DNA of 64,000 nt from SIG435 sp045530725 (GCA_045530725.1 JAZSCT010000020.1:62001-126000), one strand, 5' to 3'. Shown: positions 15,184 to 21,738, counted from the first letter of the stretch. The notes: generated by a model from the letters alone, not told the origin. A program made the numbers and translations.

Positions 15184-16288
15184 TCTCAATGTACCCCCTC
15201 ATCAACGGCCATTTAGTTTTAGAACAACTCAATGCGGCAATAGCAGCATATTCATCATTTATTATCTTCTGTTTCTTTTCGCCACTTTCAAACCTTGTCA
15301 TAATTTCTGTAAATTTATCTTCCGCAAGTTTTGGATTTGCTTTGAAGAGGTTCTGCATTTCAAGACAATCATTTTCTTCTTCTGCAGTAAGATTGAAGAT
15401 ATTTACATCGTGAACATTCTGCTGAATCGGAATAGGAATGTCGGGAGTAGTGTCTGCCACAGGAATATCCTCGATCATTTCATCCTGTTCAAATGCATAT
15501 ATTGCCTCGGTAAGTTCAGGAAGAACTTCCTTCACTCTTTTTAATGCTCTTCTGATAACAGTCTTATTGACCATTTCCCCGGTCCATCGTACCCAGAATG
15601 CCCCTGAATTTAATTCATCCGTTATGATTTTTCTTTTTCTCGTTTGTTTTTTATCATTTACATACTCTTCCCATCGGGATTTATACAACCCCTGCTCCGA
15701 CACCGATGCAACCTCAAGAAGATCATCCATACTCATTTCGCATACTGTCATCGCAACTCTTTGATTGCTTTTCGCATCGTGAATATCGATTCTGCAAATG
15801 AATTTATCAAAGTATTTGTCAATAAGCCTTTGCGCAGTAATCTTTCTGTCGGGATTGATTCGGTTATCTTCAAGAGTATATACAATGTCACCGTTGTAGA
15901 AATTCTCTTTGAAGTATGTTGTATCTGCATCCTCTTTAGGTACCGCAATGATTGTATCGGTTATTCTGTACCCCTTTCGGGCTGCAGCCCTGTAGAATGC
16001 TTCTACCCTTGCAGACGGTACCAGAGAACCGCCACGATTTACAAAATCGATTTTGTCATAATCTTCTGCCGTGATTCCGCCTTGCCATAATGTCTGAAGT
16101 CCGGATAGAAGAGTATTTGCTATTTTTAACTTTGCATCATCTGTCTTTGGCTGAAGTTCTCTTAATGCACCGATAAGTTTAACTGCAAAAGGAACACAAG
16201 CAATCTTCAACCCGATTTCGTCTTTTATTGCTTTAAGACAAGTATCAGGAGTTCCGGAAAGATTCTGATATACTGTGATTTCATTCAT
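15164..16288 (-). CDS. RecT-family single-strand annealing protein
   Basis: The 374-residue product starts at ATG 16288, six bases after AAGGTG; a GTG at 16297 overlaps that site. The central region has FVNRGGSLVPSARVEAFYRA, GYRITDTIIAVPKED, and SMDDLLEVASVSEQGLYKSRW followed by WTGEMVNKTVIRRALKRVKE. That pattern (strand, then a KTVIRRA-like helix) is the RecT/RedB-type annealing core. The acidic C-terminal tail (EEENDCLEMQNLFKANPK) is typical. It pairs complementary single strands produced by the YqaJ exonuclease gene that follows it. Confidence 0.8.
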   Translation of the reverse strand: MNEITVYQNLSGTPDTCLKAIKDEIGLKIACVPFAVKLIGALRELQPKTDDAKLKIANTLLSGLQTLWQGGITAEDYDKIDFVNRGGSLVPSARVEAFYRAAARKGYRITDTIIAVPKEDADTTYFKENFYNGDIVYTLEDNRINPDRKITAQRLIDKYFDKFICRIDIHDAKSNQRVAMTVCEMSMDDLLEVASVSEQGLYKSRWEEYVNDKKQTRKRKIITDELNSGAFWVRWTGEMVNKTVIRRALKRVKEVLPELTEAIYAFEQDEMIEDIPVADTTPDIPIPIQQNVHDVNIFNLTAEEENDCLEMQNLFKANPKLAEDKFTEIMTRFESGEKKQKIINDEYAAIAALSCSKTKWPLMRGYIENEENPT

Positions 16289-16556
16289 CGTAATCACCTT
16301 CCGTTTCTATTTCTGCTTCCTTTTCCTCGAAGCCGAGAGCCTCAAATATCTCTCCGTCAAAAAGTTCATTAAGATCTGATAAGCTCATTTCGTGCTTACA
16401 CTTATCACAAAGAACAATGTCATTTGCAAACTGTATATGAAATGTTCTTCCTTCTGTAATGTCATCACCACACCATGCGCAGTTTGCCACTATCTTTGGT
16501 GGATCTGCATTCGGACAAGCGGGATGACAAGGGCTCTTAAAACAAAGTGCACACAT
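16281..16556 (-). CDS. Zinc-binding phage protein
   Basis: The 91-residue protein has two cysteine clusters: CALCFKSPCHPACPN at the N-terminus and CAWCGDDI with VLCDKCKHE at about 27-57. These look like two small zinc fingers. An acidic tail follows. It overlaps the RecT-like gene start by a few bases and is preceded by AAGGGGG nine bases before the start. Such proteins recur immediately ahead of recT genes in Clostridia phages; the role is unknown. Confidence 0.65.
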   Translation of the reverse strand: MCALCFKSPCHPACPNADPPKIVANCAWCGDDITEGRTFHIQFANDIVLCDKCKHEMSLSDLNELFDGEIFEALGFEEKEAEIETEGDYDE

Positions 16557-16755
16557 GAACTGTTACCCCCTTATCATACATATGTCCTCTGTTTACTCTT
16601 GCAATTTCAGAGGCTTCTTTTACTACTTCACGAAGAACATTTCGCTTAATCGTATAAGCAAGTTCATCTTCAATGTTGTTTCTGTGTTTTGCGATACTGA
16701 TTTTGGTATCATACAAAAGCGCAAGTTTTTTTAATGCCATTTTTTCATAACTCAT
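16537..16755 (-). CDS. Phage protein of unknown function, 72 residues
   Basis: The protein is helical and basic, with MALKKLALLYDTKISIAKHR and NVLREVVKEASEIARVNRG segments. AAAGGAG lies before ATG 16755. It overlaps the zinc-protein start by 20 bases. It is the first gene of the large leftward early block after the regulatory gap. I do not recognise it. Confidence 0.55.
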   Translation of the reverse strand: MSYEKMALKKLALLYDTKISIAKHRNNIEDELAYTIKRNVLREVVKEASEIARVNRGHMYDKGVTVHVCTLF

Positions 16756-16946
16756 TTTTATTCTCCTTTACTTAAGAGGTGATGCGGTTTTTGTGCAGAA
16801 CCGCTAAACTGCACTTACGAATTCCAAAACTCGATTGTCAAAGCATTTAAATTTGTCTTATGAGGTTTATATAAAAATTTAAATTAAGGAGAGTCAAACT
16901 GTTATGACAAGTACAAATGAATATGTATCGTAAGTTTTCTTCAACC

Positions 16947-16974
16947 TTGACAATCTGATAATATGTGTTATAAT
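16947..16974 (+). promoter_or_regulatory. Strong rightward promoter in the prophage early region
   Basis: A perfect TTGACA (16947-16952) and a perfect TATAAT (16969-16974) are 16 bases apart. It reads against the leftward early genes and toward a hairpin with a T-run only some 20 bases downstream. Confidence 0.8.
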
Positions 16975-16980
16975 TAAATT

Positions 16981-17037
16981 GCTTTTAGATTTTGTGTGGA
17001 TGCAGGTTTACCGGACCTCTCCACACTTTTTCTTTTT
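16981..17037 (+). ncRNA. Candidate ~57-nt terminated phage RNA
   Basis: Downstream of the consensus promoter, GTGTGGA (16994-17000) pairs with TCCACAC (17020-17026), enclosing AGGT/ACCT and the loop TTACCGG. A run of T and C (17027-17039) follows at once, as in an intrinsic terminator. The expected product begins near 16981. Opposite strand: leader of the early leftward transcript, so it could act as antisense RNA, or merely be a protective terminator. Not verified by any family model. Confidence 0.5.
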
Positions 17038-17044
17038 TCTACAA

Positions 17045-17137
17045 TCATTTTTCTACCCACCTTCTGACGGTGGGGATTTTAAAAATAGCAACTACAACTA
17101 TAAAATATACTGCTGATAATGTTGCATCCATTAACAT
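17045..17137 (-). CDS. 30-residue single-span membrane peptide
   Basis: From ATG 17137, seven bases after AAAGGAG, a short frame runs to TGA 17045. It is one hydrophobic helix (TLSAVYFIVVVAIFKI) followed by a basic end, typical of small phage membrane peptides. The perfect GGTGGG/CCCACC inverted repeat at 17056-17075 lies within its last codons. Too short to assign. Confidence 0.5.
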   Translation of the reverse strand: MLMDATLSAVYFIVVVAIFKIPTVRRWVEK

Positions 17138-17150
17138 TTCCATTCTCCTT

Positions 17151-17351
17151 TCATCCGCATAGATAACTCGCTATCTGACCTATTGCGATTTTTCCATCTG
17201 AAACTTTTATTTTTCCTTTGCCGATGATCTTATCAAGGTGTGTCCTCGAAACTCCCAAAGCATTACTTGCCAATGTTTTTGACATTGTAGGTGGATAGTC
17301 TTTCATCAACAACTCAAGCATATCTCTGTACCCTGGTTTTTCTCTTGGCAT
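17151..17351 (-). CDS. Small helix-turn-helix phage protein (excisionase-like)
   Basis: The 66-residue product contains a helix-turn-helix at about 24-48 (SKTLASNALGVSRTHLDKII) followed by a strand pair (GKIKVSDGKIAIGQIASYL), a plan similar to the small winged-helix proteins that serve as excisionases or early regulators. AAAGGAG lies before ATG 17351. It lies between the Cro-like gene and the early block. Whether it controls excision or transcription cannot be told. Confidence 0.65.
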   Translation of the reverse strand: MPREKPGYRDMLELLMKDYPPTMSKTLASNALGVSRTHLDKIIGKGKIKVSDGKIAIGQIASYLCG

Positions 17352-17369
17352 ATTTTTATTCTCCTTTCT

Positions 17370-17570
17370 TTACTGGTTCTCTACTACTGTTTTTCCGAGC
17401 AGTTCATCCACAGTACAATTCAAAATTTCCGAAAGTTTTATCAATGTGTCTGCTCTTGGTTTTGCCTTGCCACATTCCCATGCTGCAACAGTACTCTGAC
17501 CGATATCAAGTTTCTCAGCCAACTGTTCCTGTGTAAGTCCTGCCTTTTTTCTTAGTTCTTTAAATTCCAA
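17370..17570 (-). CDS. XRE-family regulator, Cro-like
   Basis: The 66-residue protein is a single XRE helix-turn-helix domain: FKELRKKAGLTQEQLAEKL then IGQSTVAAWECGKAKPRADT. It starts at TTG 17570 behind AAAGGTGG. It reads leftward, opposite to the LexA-like repressor, as a Cro-type regulator of lytic functions would. An unusual feature is that a rightward membrane-protein gene separates it from the repressor operator region by some 750 bases. Confidence 0.85.
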   Translation of the reverse strand: MEFKELRKKAGLTQEQLAEKLDIGQSTVAAWECGKAKPRADTLIKLSEILNCTVDELLGKTVVENQ

Positions 17571-17588
17571 ATTATCGCCACCTTTCTA

Positions 17589-17617
17589 TTGTGTATTATC
17601 AAAACATTTGGTATAAT
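17589..17617 (+). promoter_or_regulatory. Promoter of the prophage membrane gene
   Basis: TTGTGT (17589-17594) and a perfect TATAAT (17612-17617) are 17 bases apart, 35 bases before the start codon of the rightward membrane protein. The gene thus has its own promoter, as in lysogenic conversion genes (morons). Confidence 0.7.
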
Positions 17618-17651
17618 CTTCGTATCTCTTATAAGAAAGGAAGATTTATAT

Positions 17652-18209
17652 ATGCAACATATTATTGATGTTTTACCTAATCTTGAACCCATATCCACAC
17701 TAATCGTAGGAATTATTACCGGGAGCATTACGCTATTTATTTTTTATAGGAAAAATGCTGGCGGATATGAAAAAGAGTATTATGAAAATCTGATTTTCCC
17801 AATTTTTTTAAAAATAGAATACAAGTGTTACAACAAGATTGATAAAGATGTAGAAAAGACAATATCCGAAATATCTGATATAATGGGAAATAACCGCCAT
17901 TTGCTATGTGGTTCGCTCATGGACTTTTATTGCGAAATATCTAATAATAGACTCACCCAAAATACATATAATTTCCTTTGCAATTCTATTCTTTCAGAGT
18001 ATGACCGATGCTGCGCAAATCTTGGTTTAAGGAAACGCACCATATCCTATATTTGTACAAACAAACAATATTTAGGCAACTCCTCTCTTATAATCCTCAT
18101 ATTGAAGAAAACTTTTCTTTCTGTTATCAAAACATTTATTCTTTTATTTTTCACATTTATATCAATCTTAATGATAATTGCGCAGATAACAAAGCTGCTA
18201 TGCATATAA
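17652..18209 (+). CDS. Prophage membrane protein, possible lysogenic conversion or exclusion gene
   Basis: The protein (185 residues from ATG 17652, after GAAAGGAAG) has a hydrophobic helix near the N-terminus (TLIVGIITGSITLFIFY, about 17-33) and another at the C-terminus (FILLFFTFISILMIIAQ, about 163-179). The middle is cytoplasmic-looking, with five cysteines. It has its own promoter, and it is inserted between the Cro-like gene and the repressor operators and transcribed rightward. That is the pattern of a gene expressed in the lysogen. I do not recognise a family; superinfection exclusion is one guess. Confidence 0.6.
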   Translation: MQHIIDVLPNLEPISTLIVGIITGSITLFIFYRKNAGGYEKEYYENLIFPIFLKIEYKCYNKIDKDVEKTISEISDIMGNNRHLLCGSLMDFYCEISNNRLTQNTYNFLCNSILSEYDRCCANLGLRKRTISYICTNKQYLGNSSLIILILKKTFLSVIKTFILLFFTFISILMIIAQITKLLCI

Positions 18210-18294
18210 GAATTACAGCCACATTGTCTTCCCAATCCATACTCAGTGCGGTTGTGAGGAGCATCAACAAAATGCTAATAAAAAAAAATCGCAA
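18157..18294 (-). CDS. Possible small hydrophobic peptide on the leftward early transcript
   Basis: On the minus strand from TTG 18294 (or TTG 18300) a frame of 45-47 residues reads FFFISILLMLLTTALSMDWE then NVAVILICIAALLSAQLSLR. It gives two membrane helices split by an acidic turn, like small phage membrane proteins. GGAAGTGG is at 18305-18312. It would be the first gene from the leftward promoter at 18358-18387. It overlaps the 3' end of the opposite-strand membrane gene, and its start is non-ATG, so the call is weak. Confidence 0.35.
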   Translation of the reverse strand: MRFFFISILLMLLTTALSMDWEDNVAVILICIAALLSAQLSLRLI

Positions 18295-18323
18295 TAACAA
18301 AATACCACTTCCATATTTATTTA

Positions 18324-18448
18324 CTTGATATCAAGCACATTGATATCGTGTAAGTTGATATTAACACACTCGATATCCATTTGTCAATACAAAATATCAA
18401 TTTTCTCAATATTTTTTTAGTTGCAATATCAATTTATTTGATATAAAA
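18324..18448. promoter_or_regulatory. Array of eight repressor operators, mostly at 15-bp steps
   Basis: GATATC-like cores have their centres at 18329.5, 18344.5, 18359.5, 18374.5, 18395.5, 18410.5, 18427.5 and 18442.5. The first four repeat exactly every 15 bp (CTTGATATCAAG, ATTGATATCGTG, GTTGATATTAAC, CTCGATATCCAT); the rest step 21, 15, 17 and 15. The first is a perfect 12-bp palindrome. They overlap both the leftward and the rightward promoter and lie just before the repressor gene. Confidence 0.8.
18358..18387 (-). promoter_or_regulatory. Leftward (lytic) promoter of the prophage
   Basis: On the minus strand TTGACA (complement of 18382-18387) and TAATAT (complement of 18358-18363) are 18 bases apart. 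Two operator cores, centred at 18359.5 and 18374.5, sit in the promoter. It fires toward the Cro-like and early genes, across the antisense strand of the membrane gene. Confidence 0.7.
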
Positions 18449-18449
18449 T
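18421..18449 (+). promoter_or_regulatory. Repressor promoter
   Basis: TTGCAA (18421-18426) and TAAAAT (18444-18449) are 17 bases apart, followed 11 bases later by AAGGAG. Operator cores at 18427.5 and 18442.5 lie in it, which suggests autoregulation. Confidence 0.6.
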
Positions 18450-18472
18450 GGATGTGTAAGGAGATGATAACA

Positions 18473-19075
18473 ATGAATCGAATCCGAAAATTGCGCAAAG
18501 AGATGAATATGAAACAACTGGAGTTGTGCGAAAAACTTGGTATAGTACAAGCAACTCTATCGGGATGGGAAAACGAAAAATATGAACCAGATTTAAAGTC
18601 AATAAAAAGAATGGCTGAAATATTTAATGTATCTATAGATTATCTGCTCGGAGAATCTAACCGACCTGTTTCAGAACACAATGTATTCGAAATACCAGTC
18701 CTCGGAACAGTTCAGGCAGGCATTCCAATGGAAGCGATAGAAAATATAATAGATTATGAAGAAATATCAGAAGAGATGGCTCGTTCCGGAGAATACTTCG
18801 GTCTTCGGGTTAAAGGATCAAGTATGGAACCAAAGTTCTCTGAAGGGGATGTGGTAATTGTAAGAAAACAACCTGACGCAGAAAACGGAGAAATCGCTAT
18901 CATCCTGGTTAACGGAAGTGAAGCCACCATCAAGAAAATAAAAAAGGACAGCAACGGAATAATGCTTATTCCGAGCAATCCAAATTACGAAGTACAATTT
19001 TATGATAAAAAAGATATAGAAGAAAAGCCTGTTCAGATAATCGGTAAGGTTGTTGAATTAAGGGCGAAGTTTTAA
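18473..19075 (+). CDS. Phage repressor, XRE helix-turn-helix plus S24 (LexA-like) domain
   Basis: The 200-residue protein starts at ATG 18473 behind AAGGAG. Residues about 1-60 are an XRE DNA-binding domain (RIRKLRKEMNMKQLELCEK, QATLSGWENEKYEPD). The C-terminal part is an S24 peptidase-like domain with VLGTVQAGIP (cleavage-site region), the nucleophile serine in GSSMEP.FSEGDVV at about 116-130, and the general-base lysine in EATIKKIKK near 155. It would keep the prophage silent and be inactivated by RecA-stimulated self-cleavage. The cleavage dipeptide here appears as AG in QAG. Confidence 0.93.
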   Translation: MNRIRKLRKEMNMKQLELCEKLGIVQATLSGWENEKYEPDLKSIKRMAEIFNVSIDYLLGESNRPVSEHNVFEIPVLGTVQAGIPMEAIENIIDYEEISEEMARSGEYFGLRVKGSSMEPKFSEGDVVIVRKQPDAENGEIAIILVNGSEATIKKIKKDSNGIMLIPSNPNYEVQFYDKKDIEEKPVQIIGKVVELRAKF

Positions 19076-19087
19076 GGAGTATTTTTA

Positions 19088-19549
19088 ATGACTGCACTAT
19101 ATGAATTTTTGATGTATTATGTTCTTAAATGGGTTGCATTTGCTTTAGTACTTCTCCCACCATTATTGTTTCTTTTGATGATTTATACAGAAGTGATATA
19201 CAAATTTCCTATAGGAAGAATAAAAGAACTTGAGAAACGCGCAGTGTATGTTGAAGAATGGTGCAAATATCACTATAAAGAAGAAACCGAAGAATATAAA
19301 TGGATATTTGATGACGAAGAGTGGTATGTCACCAAAAATAAATATTATATGAAGGATCAATACTTCTGGTCTAAATGCCGAGATATAAACTATAATATAA
19401 AACAACTAAAAGAATCAATAAGAAGGTGTACGACAAAACCAATGCATTTCTTTTCGTCTTTTATTGAGGATGTGGAAGAACGCCGACTATATGCTATCGA
19501 CAAAGCATATAAACTCGATAGGTTTTATAACGAATTTAAAAATAAATAA
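19088..19549 (+). CDS. Phage membrane-anchored protein, unknown
   Basis: This 153-residue protein has a hydrophobic N-terminal segment (VLKWVAFALVLLPPLLFLLMIY, about 12-34) and a charged, tyrosine- and glutamate-rich cytoplasmic part (EEWCKYHYKEETEEYKWIF). AAGGAG is well placed before ATG 19088, and it follows the repressor by 12 bases, so it is probably in the lysogenic transcript. I do not recognise it; immunity or exclusion roles are possible. Confidence 0.6.
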   Translation: MTALYEFLMYYVLKWVAFALVLLPPLLFLLMIYTEVIYKFPIGRIKELEKRAVYVEEWCKYHYKEETEEYKWIFDDEEWYVTKNKYYMKDQYFWSKCRDINYNIKQLKESIRRCTTKPMHFFSSFIEDVEERRLYAIDKAYKLDRFYNEFKNK

Positions 19550-19553
19550 AAAA

Positions 19554-19644
19554 TCCCACCGTGCGCCAACACAGTGGGACAAAGGGTGCATACCTTTCGA
19601 TATACTTCCCCATAAGACAAGGATAGTATATCACTCGCACCCTT
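19554..19644. other. Structured region between the immunity genes and the integrase
   Basis: Two stems lie here. TCCCAC (19554-19559) pairs with GTGGGA (19574-19579), which in the minus direction is followed by a T-run and can terminate leftward transcripts. AAGGGTGC (19582-19589) pairs with GCACCCTT (19637-19644) and encloses a second perfect stem GATATACT/AGTATATC (19599-19606 with 19625-19632), followed by ATTTTGTC. The long hairpin probably ends the repressor transcript or gates integrase expression. Confidence 0.6.
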
Positions 19645-19701
19645 ATTTTGTCAAGCAAGGGTGTATTTTTATGCCCTAAATTCAAAAGAAGGGATGATAC
19701 T

Positions 19702-20751
19702 ATGAAACAAAGGAAAGATGGTAGATGGGCACAGAAGGTATCTATCAATGGAAAAACGAAATGGTTTTACAGTTCTGCCAATACCGAAAGGAAAGCAGAT
19801 GCAGAAATCAGAAAACAAATTGCAGAATACCGGGAAGAAGAACATAAACAAAAACACAACTTTGAAAAAGCTGCATATTCGATGATGGCAATTAAAGAAA
19901 AACAAGTGGGATTTAAAACATACGAATCATACGACTGCGCACTTAAGCACTTATCTTGCTTTTTTGATTATAACATCGAAGATATAAGACCGTCGATGGT
20001 TCAGAAACATCTCAATAATATGGCTAATCAAGGATATAGTTATTCATCTGTTACCAAAGTTAAAATTGTATTCGGGTTGATTCTTGACCATGCCATTATA
20101 CAAAACGATCTTAATATATACAATTATATGAGTTCAATTAAAATTCCCAAAAACGCTCATAAGGGAAAGGTAAAAGCGCCCGATGATTTAATTATAGAAA
20201 CCATTATCAAAAACGCTAATACCGTTGATTTTGGAATGTGGAATATGATTCTGCTCTGTGCCGGTCTTCGTAGGGGAGAAATCAATGCTCTTCAGAAGAG
20301 GGATATAGATTTTGAAAATAATAAAATAAGAGTATGGCGATCTACAGAATTCTGGGGAAATAATCCCCACCTAAAAGATATGCCGAAAACAGAAAGCAGT
20401 ATAGGTGATGTTCCAATCCTTGCAATCTTAAAGCCATATTTAGAAAAGCATTGCGAATCATTAAAACCCGATGATTTTCTGTTCGACAAAACAAAACCGC
20501 TTACAATTTCTGCAATCCGCAGAAGAAAAGAAAAATATTGTAAAGAAATAGGATATGATTTCAACCTGCATCAGCTGAGACACGCATATGCCAAATTACT
20601 ATACTGTGCCGGTGTGGATCCGAAAACAATGCAGCGACTTCTCCGCCATGCAGATTTCAGTACAACAATGAATATATACGCAGAATTTGATGAAAGTGTA
20701 ACAAATAATACTATAAATATAATTAACAAATACATGGAGAAAAATTTTTGA
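19702..20751 (+). CDS. int: Phage integrase (tyrosine recombinase)
   Basis: The 349-residue protein starts at ATG 19702 behind GAAGGGATG. It has an N-terminal arm-binding strand region (RKDGRWAQKVSINGKTKWFY), a SAM-like core-binding domain (about 60-160), and a catalytic domain with ArgI in CAGLRRGEINAL (about 194-205), the HQLRHAYA motif at about 290-297, and LLRHADFSTTMNIYAEFD with the nucleophile Tyr near 331. It recombines attP with the tRNA-Lys attB. The gene reads toward the tRNA, and its stop overlaps the first of a set of repeats that look like arm-type sites. Confidence 0.97.
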   Translation: MKQRKDGRWAQKVSINGKTKWFYSSANTERKADAEIRKQIAEYREEEHKQKHNFEKAAYSMMAIKEKQVGFKTYESYDCALKHLSCFFDYNIEDIRPSMVQKHLNNMANQGYSYSSVTKVKIVFGLILDHAIIQNDLNIYNYMSSIKIPKNAHKGKVKAPDDLIIETIIKNANTVDFGMWNMILLCAGLRRGEINALQKRDIDFENNKIRVWRSTEFWGNNPHLKDMPKTESSIGDVPILAILKPYLEKHCESLKPDDFLFDKTKPLTISAIRRRKEKYCKEIGYDFNLHQLRHAYAKLLYCAGVDPKTMQRLLRHADFSTTMNIYAEFDESVTNNTINIINKYMEKNF

Positions 20752-20810
20752 CTACTTTTTGACTACTTTTTTATATCAAAATAACTACAATCAATTACAC
20801 CTGACTACAG
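20749..20810. repeat. Direct repeats downstream of the integrase, candidate arm-type sites
   Basis: GACTACTTTTT occurs twice in tandem (20750-20760 and 20761-20771), followed by ATAACTACAA (20781-20790) and CTGACTACAG (20801-20810). They lie between the integrase stop and the tRNA, where integrase arm-binding sites of attP are expected. The last repeat begins ~50 bases from the tRNA 3' end. Confidence 0.5.
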
Positions 20811-20822
20811 AGTGACAAAAGA

Positions 20823-20858
20823 AAAAGACCGCATAAACACTGGGTTTTGCGGTCTTTT
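20823..20858. terminator. Bidirectional terminator between integrase and tRNA-Lys
   Basis: AAAAGACCGCA (20823-20833) pairs with TGCGGTCTTTT (20848-20858). An 11-bp stem with T-runs at both sides can end the integrase message and the leftward tRNA transcript. It also lies within the attachment region, so it came with the phage. Confidence 0.8.
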
Positions 20859-20862
20859 CTAT

Positions 20863-20938
20863 TGGTGCGCCTCCAGGGACTCGAACCCTGGACACCCTGA
20901 TTAAGAGTCAGGTGCTCTACCAGCTGAGCTAGAGGCGC
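20863..20938 (-). tRNA. tRNA-Lys (anticodon CTT), prophage attachment site
   Basis: The minus strand folds as a cloverleaf with acceptor GCGCCTC paired with GAGGCGC, a D arm, the anticodon stem CCTGA/TCAGG with loop CTCTTAA (anticodon CTT, reads AAG), a GGTTCGAGTCC T loop region and an encoded CCA (20863-20865). Length is 76 with CCA. The 3' half faces the integrase. The phage should have restored the 3' end during integration. Confidence 0.97.
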
Positions 20939-20960
20939 ATGTGTTTCAACAACAGAAATT

Positions 20961-20989
20961 ATTATACACGTTATTTATCAATAAGTCAA
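20961..20989 (-). promoter_or_regulatory. Promoter of tRNA-Lys
   Basis: On the minus strand TTGACT (complement of 20984-20989) and a perfect TATAAT (complement of 20961-20966) are 17 bases apart, 23 bases before the tRNA 5' end. Confidence 0.85.
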
Positions 20990-21180
20990 GGGTTTTTTTG
21001 AAATTTTTTCAAAAATTTCTCTGTACATTTTACAAATTGTATGATACAATATTTCTAGTTGATATAATATGGTTTACACTTTACATCGTCTGCCCTCTTT
21101 GGCGGCGGTTTTTTGTTGCTTGTAATTTGTTTTTGTTTTCTCTCATATAATTTAAAAAAACCATGAGAGGAAAAAGACAA

Positions 21181-21738
21181 TTGAGTTTTAAAAGAAAGAG
21201 TTTCATTTTAAGAAACAAGCAAATATTAATATTTCTTTCCTTATATATAATAGGGGTTATATTTTCAACTGTGTTTATGGGAGATACAAACGGTATTGAA
21301 GAAAGTGTAAAAGCAGGTATAGAAAAGATTAACGAAGATAATATGGTTTACTCTGTTATAAGACTTGCACTTAACTTTTTTTCTGTGAGTCTTACTATGT
21401 GGTCTTTTCTTGTGATTATGTCATCTTACAGGATCATATCATGGTTGGGTATATCAGTTTCGTTTTTTGTAGGATATTCTGCAGGATATTCTTCGCTTAT
21501 TATTCTGAGAACTATGCCTTCACAGGCTTTGAAATATATAATGCTGTGTATTGCACCGGCGGCAATTATGAGAATGCTTCTGTGGTATGTGGTTTATAAG
21601 TTTTGTGTAAGAGAAATAACAGACAAAAGAAAAGAAAAAAACAGATGTTATCATTTACTGAATATGCTGATTGTAATTTTGTTATCGGATGTAATGATAA
21701 GTACGGTATCAGTTATTTTTTCCGGCATATTATTTTAG
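21181..21738 (+). CDS. Membrane protein resembling SpoIIM
   Basis: The protein has at least four hydrophobic helices, including ILIFLSLYIIGVIFSTVFMG, MWSFLVIMSSYRIISWLGIS, YIMLCIAPAAIMRMLLWYV and LNMLIVILLSDVMISTV. The layout (one N-terminal span, a soluble loop, then a paired C-terminal bundle) and a position directly before a Xer-type recombinase recall spoIIM, which sits before xerD/ripX in Bacillus. SpoIIM acts with SpoIID and SpoIIP in engulfment during sporulation. Residue-level similarity is weak, so the name is tentative. I favour the start TTG 21181 with AGAGG nine bases upstream; ATG 21163 has no visible site. Confidence 0.45.
   Translation: MSFKRKSFILRNKQILIFLSLYIIGVIFSTVFMGDTNGIEESVKAGIEKINEDNMVYSVIRLALNFFSVSLTMWSFLVIMSSYRIISWLGISVSFFVGYSAGYSSLIILRTMPSQALKYIMLCIAPAAIMRMLLWYVVYKFCVREITDKRKEKNRCYHLLNMLIVILLSDVMISTVSVIFSGILF

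Larger units (their letters stand above)
16756..17044. other. Regulatory gap between early genes and small phage regulators
   Basis: This 289-bp stretch has no gene longer than nine codons. It holds a strong rightward promoter with a short terminated transcript (16947-17037), an AT-rich stretch with two ATTTAAAT-like motifs (16844-16885), and a nine-codon frame at 16904-16933 with AAGGAG upstream. The leftward promoter of the early block should also be here or upstream, but I cannot point to a convincing one. Confidence 0.6.
1..20938. mobile_element. Prophage, right-hand part, integrated at tRNA-Lys
   Basis: A run of phage genes fills the first 20.9 kb: portal start, TerL, TerS, methyltransferase, YopX, DUF4373 replication protein, SSB, HNH nuclease, DEAH helicase, YqaJ exonuclease, RecT, small HTH proteins, LexA-like repressor and a tyrosine integrase. 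The integrase reads toward the 3' end of a tRNA-Lys gene, the usual layout for a phage that uses a tRNA 3' end as attachment site. The right attachment core should lie in the tRNA 3' half. The left end, structural genes and lysis genes lie outside the window, so completeness cannot be judged. The visible modules look intact apart from one small frameshifted gene. Confidence 0.93.

Noticed and set aside
17056..17075. CCCACC/GGTGGG hairpin as terminator
   Set aside because: No T-run directly after it on either strand and it lies in the codons of the 30-residue membrane peptide.
21070..21125. Riboswitch-like GCCCTCTTTGGCGG hairpin before the SpoIIM-like gene
   Set aside because: Stem is only five pairs and followed by a T-run; better seen as a weak terminator without recognisable aptamer.
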